Positions 1-11,259 are shown, counted from the first letter of the stretch. The stretch: DNA of 64,000 bases from Isoetes taiwanensis (GCA_021234155.1 JAJEKV010000019.1:5098284-5162283), one strand, 5' to 3'. Notes: generated from the sequence alone by a model not told the origin. Numbers and translations: made by a program.

Positions 1-92
1 ATCTTTTAATCAATCAATCAATCAATATATTAATCATGCCATTTTGGAGGACCCTCAGGTCCATATGGCAAAAGATTTACATTTGTTGTTTT

Positions 93-470
93 TTAGACAA
101 CAACATGGTCTATAGGCGAAGGTTCCAATATGTAATTAAATATGCCAGAATTCTCAAGCAATGACATGTGCTCATACAACTGTATAACATCTGTCATTTC
201 CTTAAAAATGGATTTCAAATATGCCCCTAATCTATTTAGATGTATACTGAACAAGTCTGCAAGATTATCAGCCCTGATATCAAAAGCATCTCGAACATGT
301 TCATATGATGGACAAGAAAGGAAGGCGTGTACCTCATCTTCAATCTGCGGTTCAGTCAGGCAGCAGGGGCACAGCCGATCTTTACGTTCTAAGCCTTGCC
401 ATCTACCAGTTTCAATGGCACGGTGGTGGGAAGAGAGTCGCACCCTGGAAATGGTTTTCCTTAAGCCCAA
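93..470 (-). pseudogene. LINE-A C-terminal Cys/His region
   Basis: This open stretch contains CPCC, then a spaced H and C (in VHAFLSC). That is the usual zinc-binding signature at the C-terminus of LINE reverse transcriptases, thought to help bind template RNA. It lies just before the 3' repeat tail of the element. It is separated from the reverse transcriptase core by about 350 bases (roughly 470-830) in which the reading frame is broken. The stretch 810-1172 nearby still reads a thumb-like segment (LVKPVMLYGCPSWAPG) typical of the region after the catalytic core. Confidence 0.7.
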
Positions 471-984
471 TCTTAGATCTGACCCCAGATATGGCTGCTC
501 ACAGTAGGTGGCAAGATTATTAATTTCCTTCTTATAGAAGGATGCTTTTACACTTTTGTCACAATCTAGCCAAAGTTTGGCAACTGCCTTTGCTAATACA
601 AATGCTTGCAGTTCTTCCCATTCATGTGGCCAACTGCCAGGTGAAATACCCCATTTGTTTGCTCACTTAATTACTGCAGCATACCATCCATTTAGTTTTC
701 CTTGAGAATGCACAAGCGCTTGAGATGGAATCCGTTCTGGGTCAAGATGCGAGATTCTATTCAAGTAATGCAGCGTCTGGCATAGAGCATCAACCTCAAT
801 CGGAACAAATCATGTTTCAGCTAAGAGCATAATGTAAGGTGTTTGGGCTTTTGGTCCCAATTCTTCAAGGAGGAATTTCTTTTGTACTCTTTCTAGCTTA
901 GTCCACCCTGACTCTGCTAATCCAGGTGCCCAAGATGGGCATCCATACAGCATTACTGGTTTAACCAGTGTACCAAAGAGCAAC

Positions 985-2001
985 TTGCTAAATGCCACCC
1001 TTACATACCTGAAGCATACCAAACAATGCTCGTAAGCCACCTGTTGCCCTCTTAGATGCTGCTGCTGTCCACTTATAGTTAGAACACATTTCAATTCCCA
1101 GGTATTTGTATTGCATAACCGCTTCAAGAGCAACACCTCCAATTGAAAAATCAGCGGGAGAGCGTGATCCAAATATCATTATTTTGGATTTGGAATGATT
1201 AACGGACATACCTTTATGTTTGCAGAAGTCATGGAAGATATCAAGGTGAGACTGCAATCCAGATTGAGTTCTAGAGACGAGCACAATATCATCAGCAAAG
1301 AGTAGCAGTTTAATAACATGACCACATATTTCAGCTCCAATTCCACTCTCATTTTCAAGCCAAGATTCAACTTTTCATCAATAAAAAGCCCAAAGAGCAC
1401 TGGAGAGCAGGGGCAGCCCTGCTTGACTCCTATGGTGCTATGTACCTATGTGTCAGAGTGAAGGGGAAATGAGAGCTCTATCAAGACTTTCTTGTATAGA
1501 CATGCTATTGCTTCTTTTAGAGCAAGAGGGACTCCAATTTCATCCATTCTATCTTGAAGTTTGCCTCGATCTACACGGTCGAAGGCTTTAGTCAGATCCA
1601 TGAAAGAAAGGTATAATTGGTTCCCTCTGCCCTTGGCATTTTCCATGAGCATCCGAAGTGTCACTAAATGGTCTACTGTAGAGTAACCAGATCTGAAACC
1701 TGCGACATGCTGCTCTAGCATCTACTTTTGTAGCCCAATCCACTAACTTTCGTTCAATCAAAGAAGCAAAAATCTTGGCCATACAATTGCCAACTAGAAT
1801 TGTTCTGTAATTATGTATGTCTTTTATGTCACCACATTTATAAACTGGAACAGCCCTGCTAACATACCAAGTATCTGGAAGACTGCCTTGTTTGAGCACT
1901 AGATTGAAGAGATAAGCAAGTTTATCAAGGAGTAGATCACCTCCCCATTTACATAACTCTGACACCATGCCTAGATTATCAGGAGATCTGCCATTTTTCA
2001 T
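985..2001 (-). pseudogene. LINE-A reverse transcriptase, frameshifted
   Basis: Minus-strand translation gives fingers/palm blocks in more than one frame. From 2001 there is the conserved lead-in with NYRTILVGNCMAKIF. The 1721-1446 frame carries AGFRSGYSTVDHL and motif A as DLTKAFDRVDR. Around 1300-1285 is motif C as FADDIVLVS, followed by LDIFHDFCKHKGMSVNHSKS. The enzyme would copy the element's RNA at the nicked target. At least two frame changes (near 1700 and near 1400) break it. The catalytic aspartates of motifs A and C are still present in the relic. Confidence 0.85.
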
Positions 2002-2061
2002 GCGAGATAGCGTTTCTTGAACAACCAGTGGGGTAAAAATGCTTTCACTTACAGGATACTT

Positions 2062-3312
2062 CTACATCATTTCCCTTTGAGGAGGAACCATAAAGAGTTC
2101 ACGAAGCCAAATGATCATCTCTTCTGCGGCAAAATCAGCTTTTGAAAGAGACTTTTTTGTTATGTTCCAAAAAGTTTTCGGCTCTTCTAGTAGCCTGCTA
2201 GTCAAATCTGCTTCATGTATGCGCTGCCAATCATTCTTCTTTTGCCTCAGAAGCTTTTTATATGCCTTTTTGACTTGCTGGTAGTCAGCAACCGCGCTCA
2301 AAGCCTTTTTAGCAAACACACATTCCTTGTCAAACCACTTTTGGTTGTGCTGCCTGAACCTGCGTTTAGTAGTCCCAAAGACTTCTTTTGCCACTGTGAG
2401 AATGTTTTCAATCAGGGTATGGCTGTATTCAAATGCATCAGCTGTCCATTTCACCTGTTCAAGTCTGCATGTCAAAGCATCCGCATAGTGGTCTATATTT
2501 TTATAATGAGCCTTGATGCGCTGAGCCATCAAAATTTGCTTAGGAGCAGGCAACTTATTAGCCTTTAGCGTCAGGCTAAGGGGTGCATGATCAGAAACAA
2601 GTTTCTTGTTAAGAACATGAAATTTTTGAAGCATTGTGCAAGCAGGATTACCTTGTAGAAGATCAACGACAGAACTACAAATTGGTTGAAAGCATGTATA
2701 GTTTTGAGTATCAGGAAATGCTTGAATACCATTGAAAACAATCCATTCTAGAGCTCCACATAACTGCAGCACATGATTTCCCATAACATTATTACTATGA
2801 TCATTAAACACACGTTTCCAAGGATGTTCTGAATCTGCATATTCCTGTAGCCAAAATTCATTGCCATCATCTCGAAATAGCGGAGCTTGTCTCATTCCCA
2901 ATCTTGCATTGAAATCTCCTGCCACATAAACTGACCCCTTTGCCTGATATTTAGCAATGTCTTTGGTAAGATGCAAAAAGGGATCTTGCGGATCCAATTC
3001 TGGTTGGTCATAGACTTTTGCAGGCATAGGCTCTAAGGGAGCAAAATAGACACCAGCAATGTAAAGAGGTGTTTGCCCATCTATGTGTATCCACAGATAT
3101 TGCTTGAATGGACAGGTATGCACAATTTTCACTGAATCAAAGCAGGAAGAGCGGACATAGCAAGCCAATCCTCCCCAACCTCTATGAGAGGCGCCTTTCT
3201 GGTTATGCAAAGTAACAAGCTTAGTGAAGCCATGGATGTCAATTAATGGTCTCACGTCATATTCCCAGGTTTCCACTAAGACCAGAATATCATGCTGTTC
3301 AAACAAATCCAT
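2062..3312 (-). pseudogene. LINE-A apurinic-type endonuclease domain and linker
   Basis: This 416-codon open stretch is the endonuclease-exonuclease-phosphatase fold that nicks target DNA for LINE insertion. Visible motifs in order are LVETWE (catalytic Glu), GGLACYVRSS, YIAGVYFAP, VAGDFNARLG (the GDFN motif) and VSDHAPLSL (the terminal SDH motif). The remaining roughly 170 residues are the linker toward the reverse transcriptase. It is the longest intact part of LINE-A. The frame opens further upstream in the element and the first Met shown is not necessarily the true start. The frame ends just before the reverse transcriptase blocks, so endonuclease and RT are no longer joined. Confidence 0.85.
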
Positions 3313-3381
3313 ACTGGTTAAGAATTTAAATTCATTTGCACCATGGATATTCCATACTAAGACTCTGAGGGTCCGTGTTTC

Positions 3382-3897
3382 CTATGCTTTATTTCCTCTG
3401 ACAATGACCTTGTTTCCAAGGATGTATGATGTTTTCCCATCAGCTTTGTACTTCTTAACTTCTTCCAACAACACTTTTCTATCTCTTTGCTGTTGAGGAG
3501 TTAAATCCTCATTTAACCAGATGTTTTGTCCCTTGAGATTCCCTTTATGTTGCATTGCGCGATTACGCAATTCTACACTAAAGAATCAAACAATAACTAG
3601 TCTGTCTCGTCCTTCTATTTTTCTACCAATTCTGAAGCAAGATTGAATCCTAGGTTCATGAAGAAAGATCTTGTTTTTGAACACATCATTTACTATATCA
3701 GATAGATTTTTACCTGGAGTCTCTTCAATATCTGAGATCTTGATGTTACTTGCTTTGTGTTGTCCAACTTCTAATTCTAAGACTCTATCTTGTCCCTGTC
3801 GGAAAAGATCAGAGACTTTAGATTCAATCTACGTAACCAAATTCTGGGGCAGCTGAGTAACAGAGTTTTGGTTCAATTCTGCCCTAAGACGATTCAG
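3382..3897 (-). pseudogene. LINE-A ORF1, C-terminal part (downstream of the LINE-B insertion)
   Basis: The minus strand of 3897-3590 encodes a coiled-coil to RNA-binding-like stretch (RAELNQNSVTQLP, then LSDIVNDVFKNKIF, IQSCFRIGRKIEGRDR). The 3570-3382 frame contains IWLNEDLTPQQQRDRK. The latter two are characteristic of the ORF1 / pre-endonuclease region of many non-LTR elements (cf. RIG and LTP-QQ blocks). The segment resumes the same coiled coil that is cut off at 5892, which shows that 3898-5886 is an insertion. Function is inferred to be RNA binding and packaging. Confidence 0.75.
3860..3897. repeat. Target-site duplication of LINE-B, left copy
   Basis: The 38 bases match 5892-5929 at 32 of 38 positions. 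The first 20 are identical (ACAGAGTTTTGGTTCAATTC) and all differences lie in the last 18. This copy abuts the T8 run at 3898-3905, which is the minus-strand poly-A tail of LINE-B. Confidence 0.75.
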
Positions 3898-5886
3898 TTT
3901 TTTTTAATTGAAGGCTAAAGTATATTAAAATCCGTATGGTAAAAGTTACATGCAAAGCTTTTCAGTAGCTTTTTTGAGAAAAAACCTTTAGAAAAGGGTA
4001 GTTAAGGACCCTGATCAAAACAGAACTATCAAAGTTCAAAATAGAGCATAAAGAATTCCTGATAGCTCAAAAATAGCAAAGATAGCAAAGTATCCAATTT
4101 CAAGAGTTTCAAGATTAGCCTGGTGGTCAGTATTCACCCGAAAATCTTCTTTTCTTAGGCTCCCTCCGAGAGTGATACTTCCTGCCCATTCCCTTGTTAG
4201 CTACAATGAACAAGCAGTAAGGGCATTTGCATAGGTGAGCCTTCCCGGGATTGAATCTGTCTTTTTTGTCTTTTGCAGTGCACAATATATATCTTTTCTC
4301 GTCAAAGTAGGAGGTGCAGGCGCAGTTGCATTGACACTCCTCTCCGTGCTCATTAGGTACCTCGACCCCAAACTGAGTAAGCCATAAGGCATTCGCATGG
4401 AGATTCATCCTTTTCCATCTCAGCCTTTTAAACATGATAAGAGTATTACCTGCAAACAGTAAGAATACAGGCATTAGAAAATAGGACAAAACCTCAATTC
4501 TGATTGCCATAAACTTCCAAAACCCAATTGATGTCATATTGGGCTTGTTTAATGATGGCATTGGGCCAAACGATCTCATCCTTGAAAATCAAGGCATTTC
4601 TTCCCTTCCACATTCTCCATAGGAGAATATATCTCCTCCATTCAACTGGGTTGGCAGGGAAAAAAAGTTCAATAGCTTGCATATCGGCTAGACCGGGGAT
4701 GTTGAGCTCAGTTTCTGCTAACTCCAGAGTCCATTCTGCCCATAGACAATTTTTAAATAAATGTTCTTCATTTTCCTGATCCTGCAAACATCTAACACAG
4801 ATGTCAGATTTAGACATGTTGAGCCTCCACCTTTTTCTGTTGGTAGCAAGGGCTCTATGCCAAAGATGCCACATGAATGCCTTGATTTTTGGATGGATGG
4901 GACTTTTCCACATAAAGGTCAAATTTCTGAAGACTCTATCAGGATCAATATTCCATTTATTGTGAATGGATGTTTCTTGGTTCCTGTTAAGATACCTATA
5001 AGCCAATTTAACTCTGTATCCACAAAAACCATTAATGTGCCAGAACTCATTAGTGTTGTGCCATTCTCCAATTGCCAATCTCTAAGAAACACTATTGAAT
5101 AGCTGCCTAGAGTCCTCTCCCAAATCTCTAAGGGTTGATTCCTGATAAAAAATCATCAATAATATCCCTTATAAAAATTATGCATCTATTAGTCCACTGT
5201 TTGGTTAATTTAGAAAAAATAGTGGCTAAACACATATTCGGATCATCCAAGGTTAGAGAAGGACTCCAGAAAATAGGCTGGTCCTGAGAAACACCTTCTT
5301 TCCATGTGTACATACCTCTCACCTTTAACCATGCTCTGATCCATTTCTTGATAATCAAAGGCATGGAGGCCGGGACAGTAAAGTCAAAGTAAATGCTATG
5401 AGGCAGCTGCATTTTGAGGTTTCTCCAGCCAAAGGGATGACACTTTTCAATATAATGGGAGATGAGAACACTCACAGGGTGGTTGATCTGGTTGTTGCAG
5501 GTCCTGAAGAAATATTTTGCAGCCAAAGCAGTGCTTCTCAATATTGATAACTCCCAGACCCCCCTTACTTTTATGCTTGCAGCATTCATCCATGGAGATT
5601 GGGACCCAGCATCTCCTACTAGATCCACCTGCAATAAACCTTCTCGTAATACCTTGCATTTTAGCCAATACCTTCTTAGGTGCCATGATGATGGAAGATT
5701 GGTAGACCTGAGAGGAAGAAATGACTGAATTTGCCAGAATGGCTCTCCCATTTTTAGATAAAAATTTAGAATTAAGGGAATCAACATAACTGTAGAATTT
5801 ATCTAACAGATCCTCGCAAAGGTCACAGGCATCATCTTGTATCTTTGCCAATTCAAGAAATTTGTTCTTTTCCTATAATTGTTGCA
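3898..5886 (-). mobile_element. LINE-B, 5'-truncated LINE inserted into LINE-A ORF1
   Basis: The insert has a poly-A tail on the minus strand (T8 at 3898-3905) and a long 3' untranslated region (about 3906-4490). Its coding part keeps only the reverse-transcriptase thumb and the zf-RVT domain, as expected for a 5'-truncated LINE. It is flanked by the duplicated target sequence 3860-3897 / 5892-5929. The host ORF1 reading resumes on either side. LINE-B is therefore younger than LINE-A. Confidence 0.85.
4494..5851 (-). pseudogene. LINE-B reverse-transcriptase thumb and zf-RVT domain
   Basis: From 5851 the minus strand reads LDKFYSYVDSLNSKFLSKNGRAILANSVISSSQVYQ. This is the typical post-core segment of plant L1-type reverse transcriptases, where a K-LS-GR-L--SV pattern is common. 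From 5078 it reads the plant zf-RVT module: WKSPIHPKIKAFMWHLWHRALATNRKR, then CVRCLQDQENEEHLFKNCLWA (C-x2-C, H-x4-C) and WRRYILLWRMWKGRNALIF. Frame breaks near 5450 and 5100 separate the blocks. The catalytic palm is missing because the copy is truncated at its 5' end. Confidence 0.85.
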
Positions 5887-5891
5887 TGGAT

Positions 5892-6170
5892 ACAGAGTTT
5901 TGGTTCAATTCAGCCTTGAGACGGCTCATCTCCGTAGCATCCTGCGCTTTTTCAATTTCTAAGGCTTGGTTTCTTTCTTGCAATTGACTGTTGGTTTCTT
6001 GAAGCTCATTCTTCTGTGCTGTTAAATCCATCAACAGGGTTTTCATCTCTGAAATATCTTGCATCATCATCTTCATCAAATTGTGAAGCAAATCAGAGTC
6101 ATCTGATGGATCTCCTTTACTGGAGGTACCTGCGTTTCCCTCCCATCTGGGAGGGGTTTGTGGCTACGAA
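5892..6170 (-). pseudogene. LINE-A ORF1, N-terminal coiled-coil part
   Basis: The minus strand from about 6120 reads GDPSDDSDLLHNLMK and then a heptad-rich stretch (QKNELQETNSQLQERNQAL, ATEMSRLKAELNQNSV). This is the trimerising coiled coil typical of LINE ORF1 proteins. It stops where LINE-B is inserted and continues at 3897. The start of ORF1 lies further up, toward 6250, and is not clear. Confidence 0.65.
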
Positions 6171-6477
6171 AAGGTCTCCCTGGAGCTTTACAGAAACGTT
6201 CCTAAAAAAAATATCTTCATGGACAAATGTGCTATCAGGTACCGTTGTGGGCTATAGGCACGTGTGAAACTAATCTAGTTACATAATGTACTTTGCCATT
6301 CCAAAGCTTACTGAGGAAGCATCCACTCAGATATTGCTTCAACCGAGTGTGATTTTCATTGCTCTGCACTCGTATGCATGCTTGTTCCTACACATTCCCA
6401 TCCGGAGAACCAGCCTGTGTGTTTCTCCTTCGAAGGGGCTTTAAAACGATGTGGATCCATGGCCACTGTGTAGGCAA

Positions 6478-7990
6478 GGTTTGGAAGTCAATAGTTCCCT
6501 ACATTGACCATCTTTTTTACAATAGAGTATGTGTCATTCCAGACCAGTACATTGAAGAGGAAGGAATCTTATGTCTTACAGAAGAATTGGATAGGGGACT
6601 GTGGACTTGACTCCAAGAGCCAGATAGAGAAAGGCTTTCTAGACATGTTCCAGTCTTTCCCAAGTGGCAAGTGATATGACTGGACCTATACTTCCACTCC
6701 ATATAGAAAAATCAGCTCCACCAAAACTTGATATAAGTCAAGGGGGATTCACTTGTGTTATGCGTATAAATCATCTGCGTATACGCTAAGGAGTTCTTTT
6801 ATTGCCTATTTCATAATTATAATAAGGGGTATTTACCATTTATTTCACTTGTCTAGTTGTATTATAAGGAGTATAAGAGTATATCAAGCCAGTTTTCTGC
6901 GTATGATAAGGGGTTTTGTCTGACCCTAGGAATGCAGATGCTATATCCAAAATACATATAGGTGAATCCCCTGGGACACAAGTATGCATGATGGGAACAG
7001 TCATAAAGCTCTGCTTTGTGGCAATTATTCTCCATGGCATACAAAGCCTTCTAGCCTCAGGTCACCTATTGTTGGATACAAGTCTCCTAGTATGTGATGG
7101 TTATAAACTCCACTCCAAGCTATATGTATGTTTGCACCACTCCATGTGTTGACCCTAGTAGTGAAGTGAGGTTTTCTATGCTACCTAGAAGACGATACCA
7201 GAAGAACCTTGGTCTTCGCCAATTTGACATGCATTTCAGTGTTTTAACAAGAAGTACCTAGCATGTCCAGATGGTACTGGATACTTGCAGGGGTATAGGC
7301 TAAAAGATCCGCATCATCTGCATATATTAGCTACCTAATGAAGTGATGACAAAGGCGGGCCCCTCCACCTCCATGTTGAGCCAGTTCTTGTGATGACCAA
7401 TGTATAATCCAAATAGTATGGGAAAACACTCCCATGCAATTGTTGAAAGATGGGCTTGATGTGGGATTCAGGTTGAGATTCTTTCATAAACTATGTAGAC
7501 TTCATTTTGCAACTTTTTAGGGACACCTAATTGTGACAATCTCACACGTAGCTTCTCCCTAGGAACTATATCAAAAGGCTTCGCAAAATTCATAAAGCAG
7601 TAATAGAGATCTTGTCATATATTTCTACTATCCTCTAACAGGGTGGGCAATGTGAAAATATGACCAATAATAGGGTACTTAGATCTATATCATGCACGTC
7701 CAAGTGCAGGCACCCTTGATTCCTCTGGTCATGCTGTCAATTGTTGTTCATTCTTGGAGGGATCTATTGAACTTACTAGTCAAGACTGGAACAATCTGAG
7801 GTCCAGCACCTTCAATAATTTTGCCTGCTATCCTATAAATCTATATCCTTGCCATTCGTGAGTCGTTGCAAGCTTTGAGCAACATAATACATCTTTTATA
7901 GTTAATGTAGCACCTGTCTGTTTGGAATCATGCTATGATCATAAAGTTGAATCAAGTATTGCACCTACTGCTCTAAAGAGATAGGAGGTT
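6478..7990 (-). mobile_element. LINE-C, heavily decayed LINE reverse transcriptase relic
   Basis: No long frame survives, but the minus strand carries the expected blocks in order. Around 7850-7780 is IAGKIIEGAGPQIVPVLTSK and NRSLQE. Around 7600-7500 is a motif A remnant (AKPFDIVPREKLRVRLSQLG). Around 7330-7300 is motif C (ADDADLLAYTPASIQYHLDML). Around 7220 is MHVKLAKTKVLLV. Around 6710-6600 is a thumb-like region (LIFLYGVEV, then LGKDWNMSRKPFSIW). Stops and small indels are frequent. It is a different LINE family from A and B and looks the oldest of the three. The boundaries are approximate. Confidence 0.7.
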
Positions 7991-8220
7991 GCATGTGTTT
8001 ATGTAGTACTCTACGACATATCCTGGGATGGCAGTCAAGAAGGAAAAATAGAGCCATCAATAGTGGACCATGATCCAATTTTGGGCCATTGAAAAAGGGC
8101 ACACCAATAGTAGGATGTGACTCAATTCGCATAGACTTGGGGTGGAGGTAGGGAGATGGAGTAATTATGGTCTCAGCCTTAATCTTGATCTTGCTCCACT
8201 CCATGTCAAGATTCATAAAC

Positions 8221-9010
8221 AGAAAAGACTGCTTTTTAAATTAGGAGAAATTACTACATACCATTAATGTTTTGGCTAGTATTAATAAATTACCAATTTT
8301 TCATGCATTTTCTACTCTACATATACTTATTGCTCATAAGCATGGATCTAGACCGAAACCATTGTGTTGTTGGTATTGTCCATGTTTTTACTTTCTATAA
8401 ATTTAGAACCTTACACCCCCAATCTATTAGGCAAAAAGAGATTTGATGAATCGACTTTTAGTTATTAACGTTGTTGACATCATGGGAGTCACTATAATTA
8501 TTTTCCTTGTAGTTGAAATGGGCTGACCATTTTGGGTGATTTTTGTTGAAGGATGCATTCCAAAATCATTGATTCCACAAAAAATCAGCATCTTTGTACT
8601 TTAATATCGGTTGGACATTTTTTCCCTAGAACTATGCTCCATATGCTCCATATAAAGAGAACTATGCCTTCCCAAATTCTAGTATATCTAGAGAATTAGA
8701 GGATCTAGAACAAGAATCCAAGAATGAAATGGCAAAGGATGATGTACAACTCCCAAAGGATGATGGTGACAACCATGTTGCGCAAAACAAGTATATAGTA
8801 GAAAAAGTTCTCTTCAAATTCAAGTGGTCAATATCATTTATTTTGCCCACATTTTTTGTCCCTCCTCCTTGTTCCTTCTTTCATGTATATGCTCCACCGT
8901 TTAGTTTCAACGTGCCAGAGCACGGGCGGATTGGATTATTTATTTGGGGGATTATGGCAGGAATAAGATGCCAAATTCTAGCCATCAAAGAAAAAAAAAG
9001 GGATGCCAAA
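8221..9010. other. AT-rich intergenic stretch, nothing recognised
   Basis: Short frames on both strands show no domain, no splice-supported exon and no terminal repeats that I can support. The right end is the likely promoter region of the lipid-transfer-like gene. Confidence 0.5.
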
Positions 9011-9017
9011 CTAGTGC

Positions 9018-9023
9018 TATAAA
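9018..9023 (+). promoter_or_regulatory. Possible TATA box of the lipid-transfer-like gene
   Basis: TATAAA lies 39 bases upstream of the preferred ATG at 9062. That would give a very short 5' leader (roughly 10-15 bases), so the assignment is tentative. Confidence 0.35.
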
Positions 9024-9061
9024 TGCAAAGCAAAAACGTTGATAAGGAAGAGCAAGGAAAA

Positions 9062-9340
9062 ATGGGAAGGGGGTTGGTAGTGCTTATTTTTATGTTAGTG
9101 GTTGTGGCAATGGTTGCAGAAGTGGAGGGCCAAGGGAATGTTTGTAGCAATGTCGTCATGTTTTGTGCACCTGCTGTGCTTGGAAATACTCCCCCTACCA
9201 GAGAATGTTGTGATATGCTCAAGAATTCCAAGCCCGAGGATCTGTGTGGCTGCTACAAATCCCTTCCGCCCAGGCTTGTTGCTGATTCTAAACGGGTTGG
9301 CCATGCCTGTGATCTGCAGCAGCTCCCTTGTTCTACCTAA
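9062..9340 (+). CDS. Non-specific lipid-transfer protein-like, eight-cysteine motif, secreted
   Basis: The product is 92 residues from the ATG at 9062. An in-frame codon upstream would add 13 polar residues before the signal peptide and is less likely. The N-terminus (MGRGLVVLIFMLVVVAMVAE) is a clear signal peptide with cleavage expected near VEG-QG, leaving a mature part of about 67 residues. Eight cysteines follow the plant lipid-transfer/2S-albumin pattern C-x6-C-x13-CC-x11-CxC-x18-C-x6-C, with G at the CxC centre. The small size and short spacings resemble type-2-like nsLTPs, which bind lipids in a hydrophobic cavity outside the cell. No intron is needed. It is one of the few plausibly intact host genes here. 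The exact nsLTP class is uncertain because two inter-cysteine spacings are off the type-2 norm. Confidence 0.8.
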   Translation: MGRGLVVLIFMLVVVAMVAEVEGQGNVCSNVVMFCAPAVLGNTPPTRECCDMLKNSKPEDLCGCYKSLPPRLVADSKRVGHACDLQQLPCST

Positions 9341-9499
9341 AGCACTTTCTATTTTCAATTTGAGCAATGCTTTAGCACATTCAATCAATTAATATTTGAT
9401 TTCGATATTTTTGATCTTGTAAAAGCTCATGCCTCAAGGGATTTTCCAGAGTTTTTGTGCTTTGGCTATTACAAGCTGATCGTTACAAAAGTAGATGTT

Positions 9500-9580
9500 G
9501 GTTTTTCTTGTCCCTCCCTTCTCTCGATTAATGTACAATCTAGTGTGTTCTTGTCCCTCCCTTCTCTCGATTGATGTAAA
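9500..9580. repeat. Two copies of a short pyrimidine-rich repeat
   Basis: A segment of about 27 bases around TTGTCCCTCCCTTCTCTCG occurs at about 9508 and again at about 9552, followed each time by ATTRATGTA. It lies in the 3' flank of the lipid-transfer-like gene. Confidence 0.7.
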
Positions 9581-9960
9581 AGGCAGTGAATATTGTAGTA
9601 TATATCATCAACAGAGTACAGAGGTAGTTCAAAAATGTATTCCGGAAAGCATAATCTGGTCTTAAACATACTATTGAGGGACTCAAAATATTTGGGTACA
9701 TATATGATGTTCACTTGTCAAAAGGTGAATGCAAAGCAGGAAAATTATCTAGCGCTGCTACTTGCTGCATGTTTCTGGGATAGGGAGAAACAATAGGGAT
9801 ATAAATTATTCATTTCCAACATTATCATACCAAGGAGTGTATTGTTTGATGAGCAAGATTTTAGCATTGGACATGGCAAAGGGAACCCTTTTGTCCCTCC
9901 TCTGACCACCGCACTGGAACATGATACAGCAAGCTTTGAATCAAATAAAGAAAAAGAAGA

Positions 9961-10486
9961 TCTCTCCTCAAATACACCTCTTGGTTGATGATGAAATACC
10001 CTTTGATCCATGACATCGACATTGAGGCTGCTCCCGTGGACTTGCCCCAAGCAGCTACTCCAAGGAGACTCTACGAGACTCCAAAGTCCCACCAAAAAGA
10101 TGCTGGACTATATGAGCAATAGAAAACCTTGAAGTTCAGTATATTTGGCTGTGGCTAGCCCTACCATCAAGGAAGAACCAAGCACTTACTATGAAGCTAT
10201 CAACAATTCTAAAAGGGCCCTTTGGGAAGAAGCCATCAATGACGAGTATAATTTCCTCATTGAGAACCATACATGGGACCTTTGCCCGCTACCAAATAGG
10301 AAGGCCATCACTTGTAAGTGGCTTTACAAGCTGAAATATAATCCACAAAATGAGATCTCAAGGTATAAGGCTCCTTTAATGGCCAGAGGTTGTTCACAGA
10401 AGGTAGGTATAGATTTTCACGAAACCTATGCACCAGTGGCAAGATTGACATCTGTTCAAGTTGTTCTAGCAATTGCAGAGGCTTAG
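9961..10486 (+). pseudogene. Ty1/copia polyprotein fragment, linker and start of reverse transcriptase
   Basis: From 10145 a 113-codon frame reads the N-terminal part of the copia reverse transcriptase (RVT_2): YEAINNSKRALWEEAINDEY, ENHTWDLCPLPN, ITCKWLYKLKYN, RYKAPLMARGCSQKVGIDF and ETYAPVARLTSV. It lacks the later catalytic YVDD block, so only the first third of the domain remains. Upstream (about 9985-10110) the acidic/proline linker before the RT can be read in shifted frames (VDDEIPFDP, then TPRRLYETPKSHQK). No LTRs are visible near it, so this is an isolated relic. Confidence 0.85.
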
Positions 10487-10893
10487 ATCTTGACTTCAGT
10501 CTATGTTGCACAATAGCAAAGTTCATACTCTTCTCCAATTCGACATGCTCAGCATGGTACTGAATGAAGCAAGTCGGTCCTTCTGGGTTTCATTGGTATA
10601 TAGCCTTTGTGAACCTACCAAAAACTAAATGCCATGATTGATAAAGATTAGAGAGACAATAATACCAACGCAAAATGTCATGGCAAACTCACATGTACAC
10701 TTCAAATTTTTATTTTGAATCTGAGTATTTCGGCAACTTGATCTTCTTGCATAGATATTCTCTCATTGTGCATGCCTGCACGCCACCATGGCAAAAATAG
10801 ATTTCAAGTCTTCTTATAAGAACCCATAAATAATGTTTTCTTAAAAAATCCCCAAGACATCTAAGGTGACAGTTTTGTCACCCCATTCAGGGT

Positions 10894-11259
10894 TCAGAAT
10901 TCCATGGGCATGGGAATACTCTCACCATTATCTGAACATGTCAATCTACAACTATGAGGTAATGCTTCATTATCATCCATCGATTCAATTTGTCCCAGGC
11001 ACTTTAACTTCTCATTATCTTTAACTTTGACATGTTTAAACAAAGCTGGACATTTCCCAAAATACAGGTCAAATACCATGGTTTTGTAATCCTGAATCAC
11101 CCTTTGCAACACTTGGTATGTTGTCTTTCCATGAGGTACAAATATCTTGGATGAGCAGAATAGAGCCGCTCCTTCTCTGCTACATGGATCCAAAACAACC
11201 AAAATCATGAATTTGAGATTAGCCCACATGCTTTTCACGTCCTTCAAAAATTGGAACAT
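10894..11259 (-). other. Unrecognised 121-codon open stretch, possible exon
   Basis: The frame reads with ordinary composition (SKIFVPHGKTTYQVLQRV, MVFDLYFGKCPALFKHVKV). It is longer than most chance frames in this AT-rich region. I recognise no domain. A second unexplained frame lies upstream in gene order at 12688-12506 (MYLLIAVGKDSVNQYDIKF) and a third at about 13174-13007, all on the minus strand. They could be exons of one decayed or real multi-exon gene, but I could not connect them by phase. Confidence 0.25.

Larger units (their letters stand above)
10..6170 (-). mobile_element. LINE-A, nearly full-length decayed non-LTR retrotransposon split by a second LINE
   Basis: Read on the minus strand, the pieces come in LINE order: a coiled-coil ORF1 (6170-5892, resuming 3897-3382), an AP-type endonuclease (3312 to about 2550), a reverse transcriptase (about 2000-985) and a cysteine/histidine C-terminal region (about 470-93). 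The coding parts sit in several frames with stops, so this copy is dead. The 3' end on the minus strand is a run of TTGA repeats (plus-strand CAATCAATCAATCAA near 10-25) rather than poly-A, as in several LINE clades with microsatellite tails. ORF1 is interrupted at 3898-5886 by LINE-B. The clade is not certain; the endonuclease and the tail look unlike classical plant L1. Confidence 0.85.
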
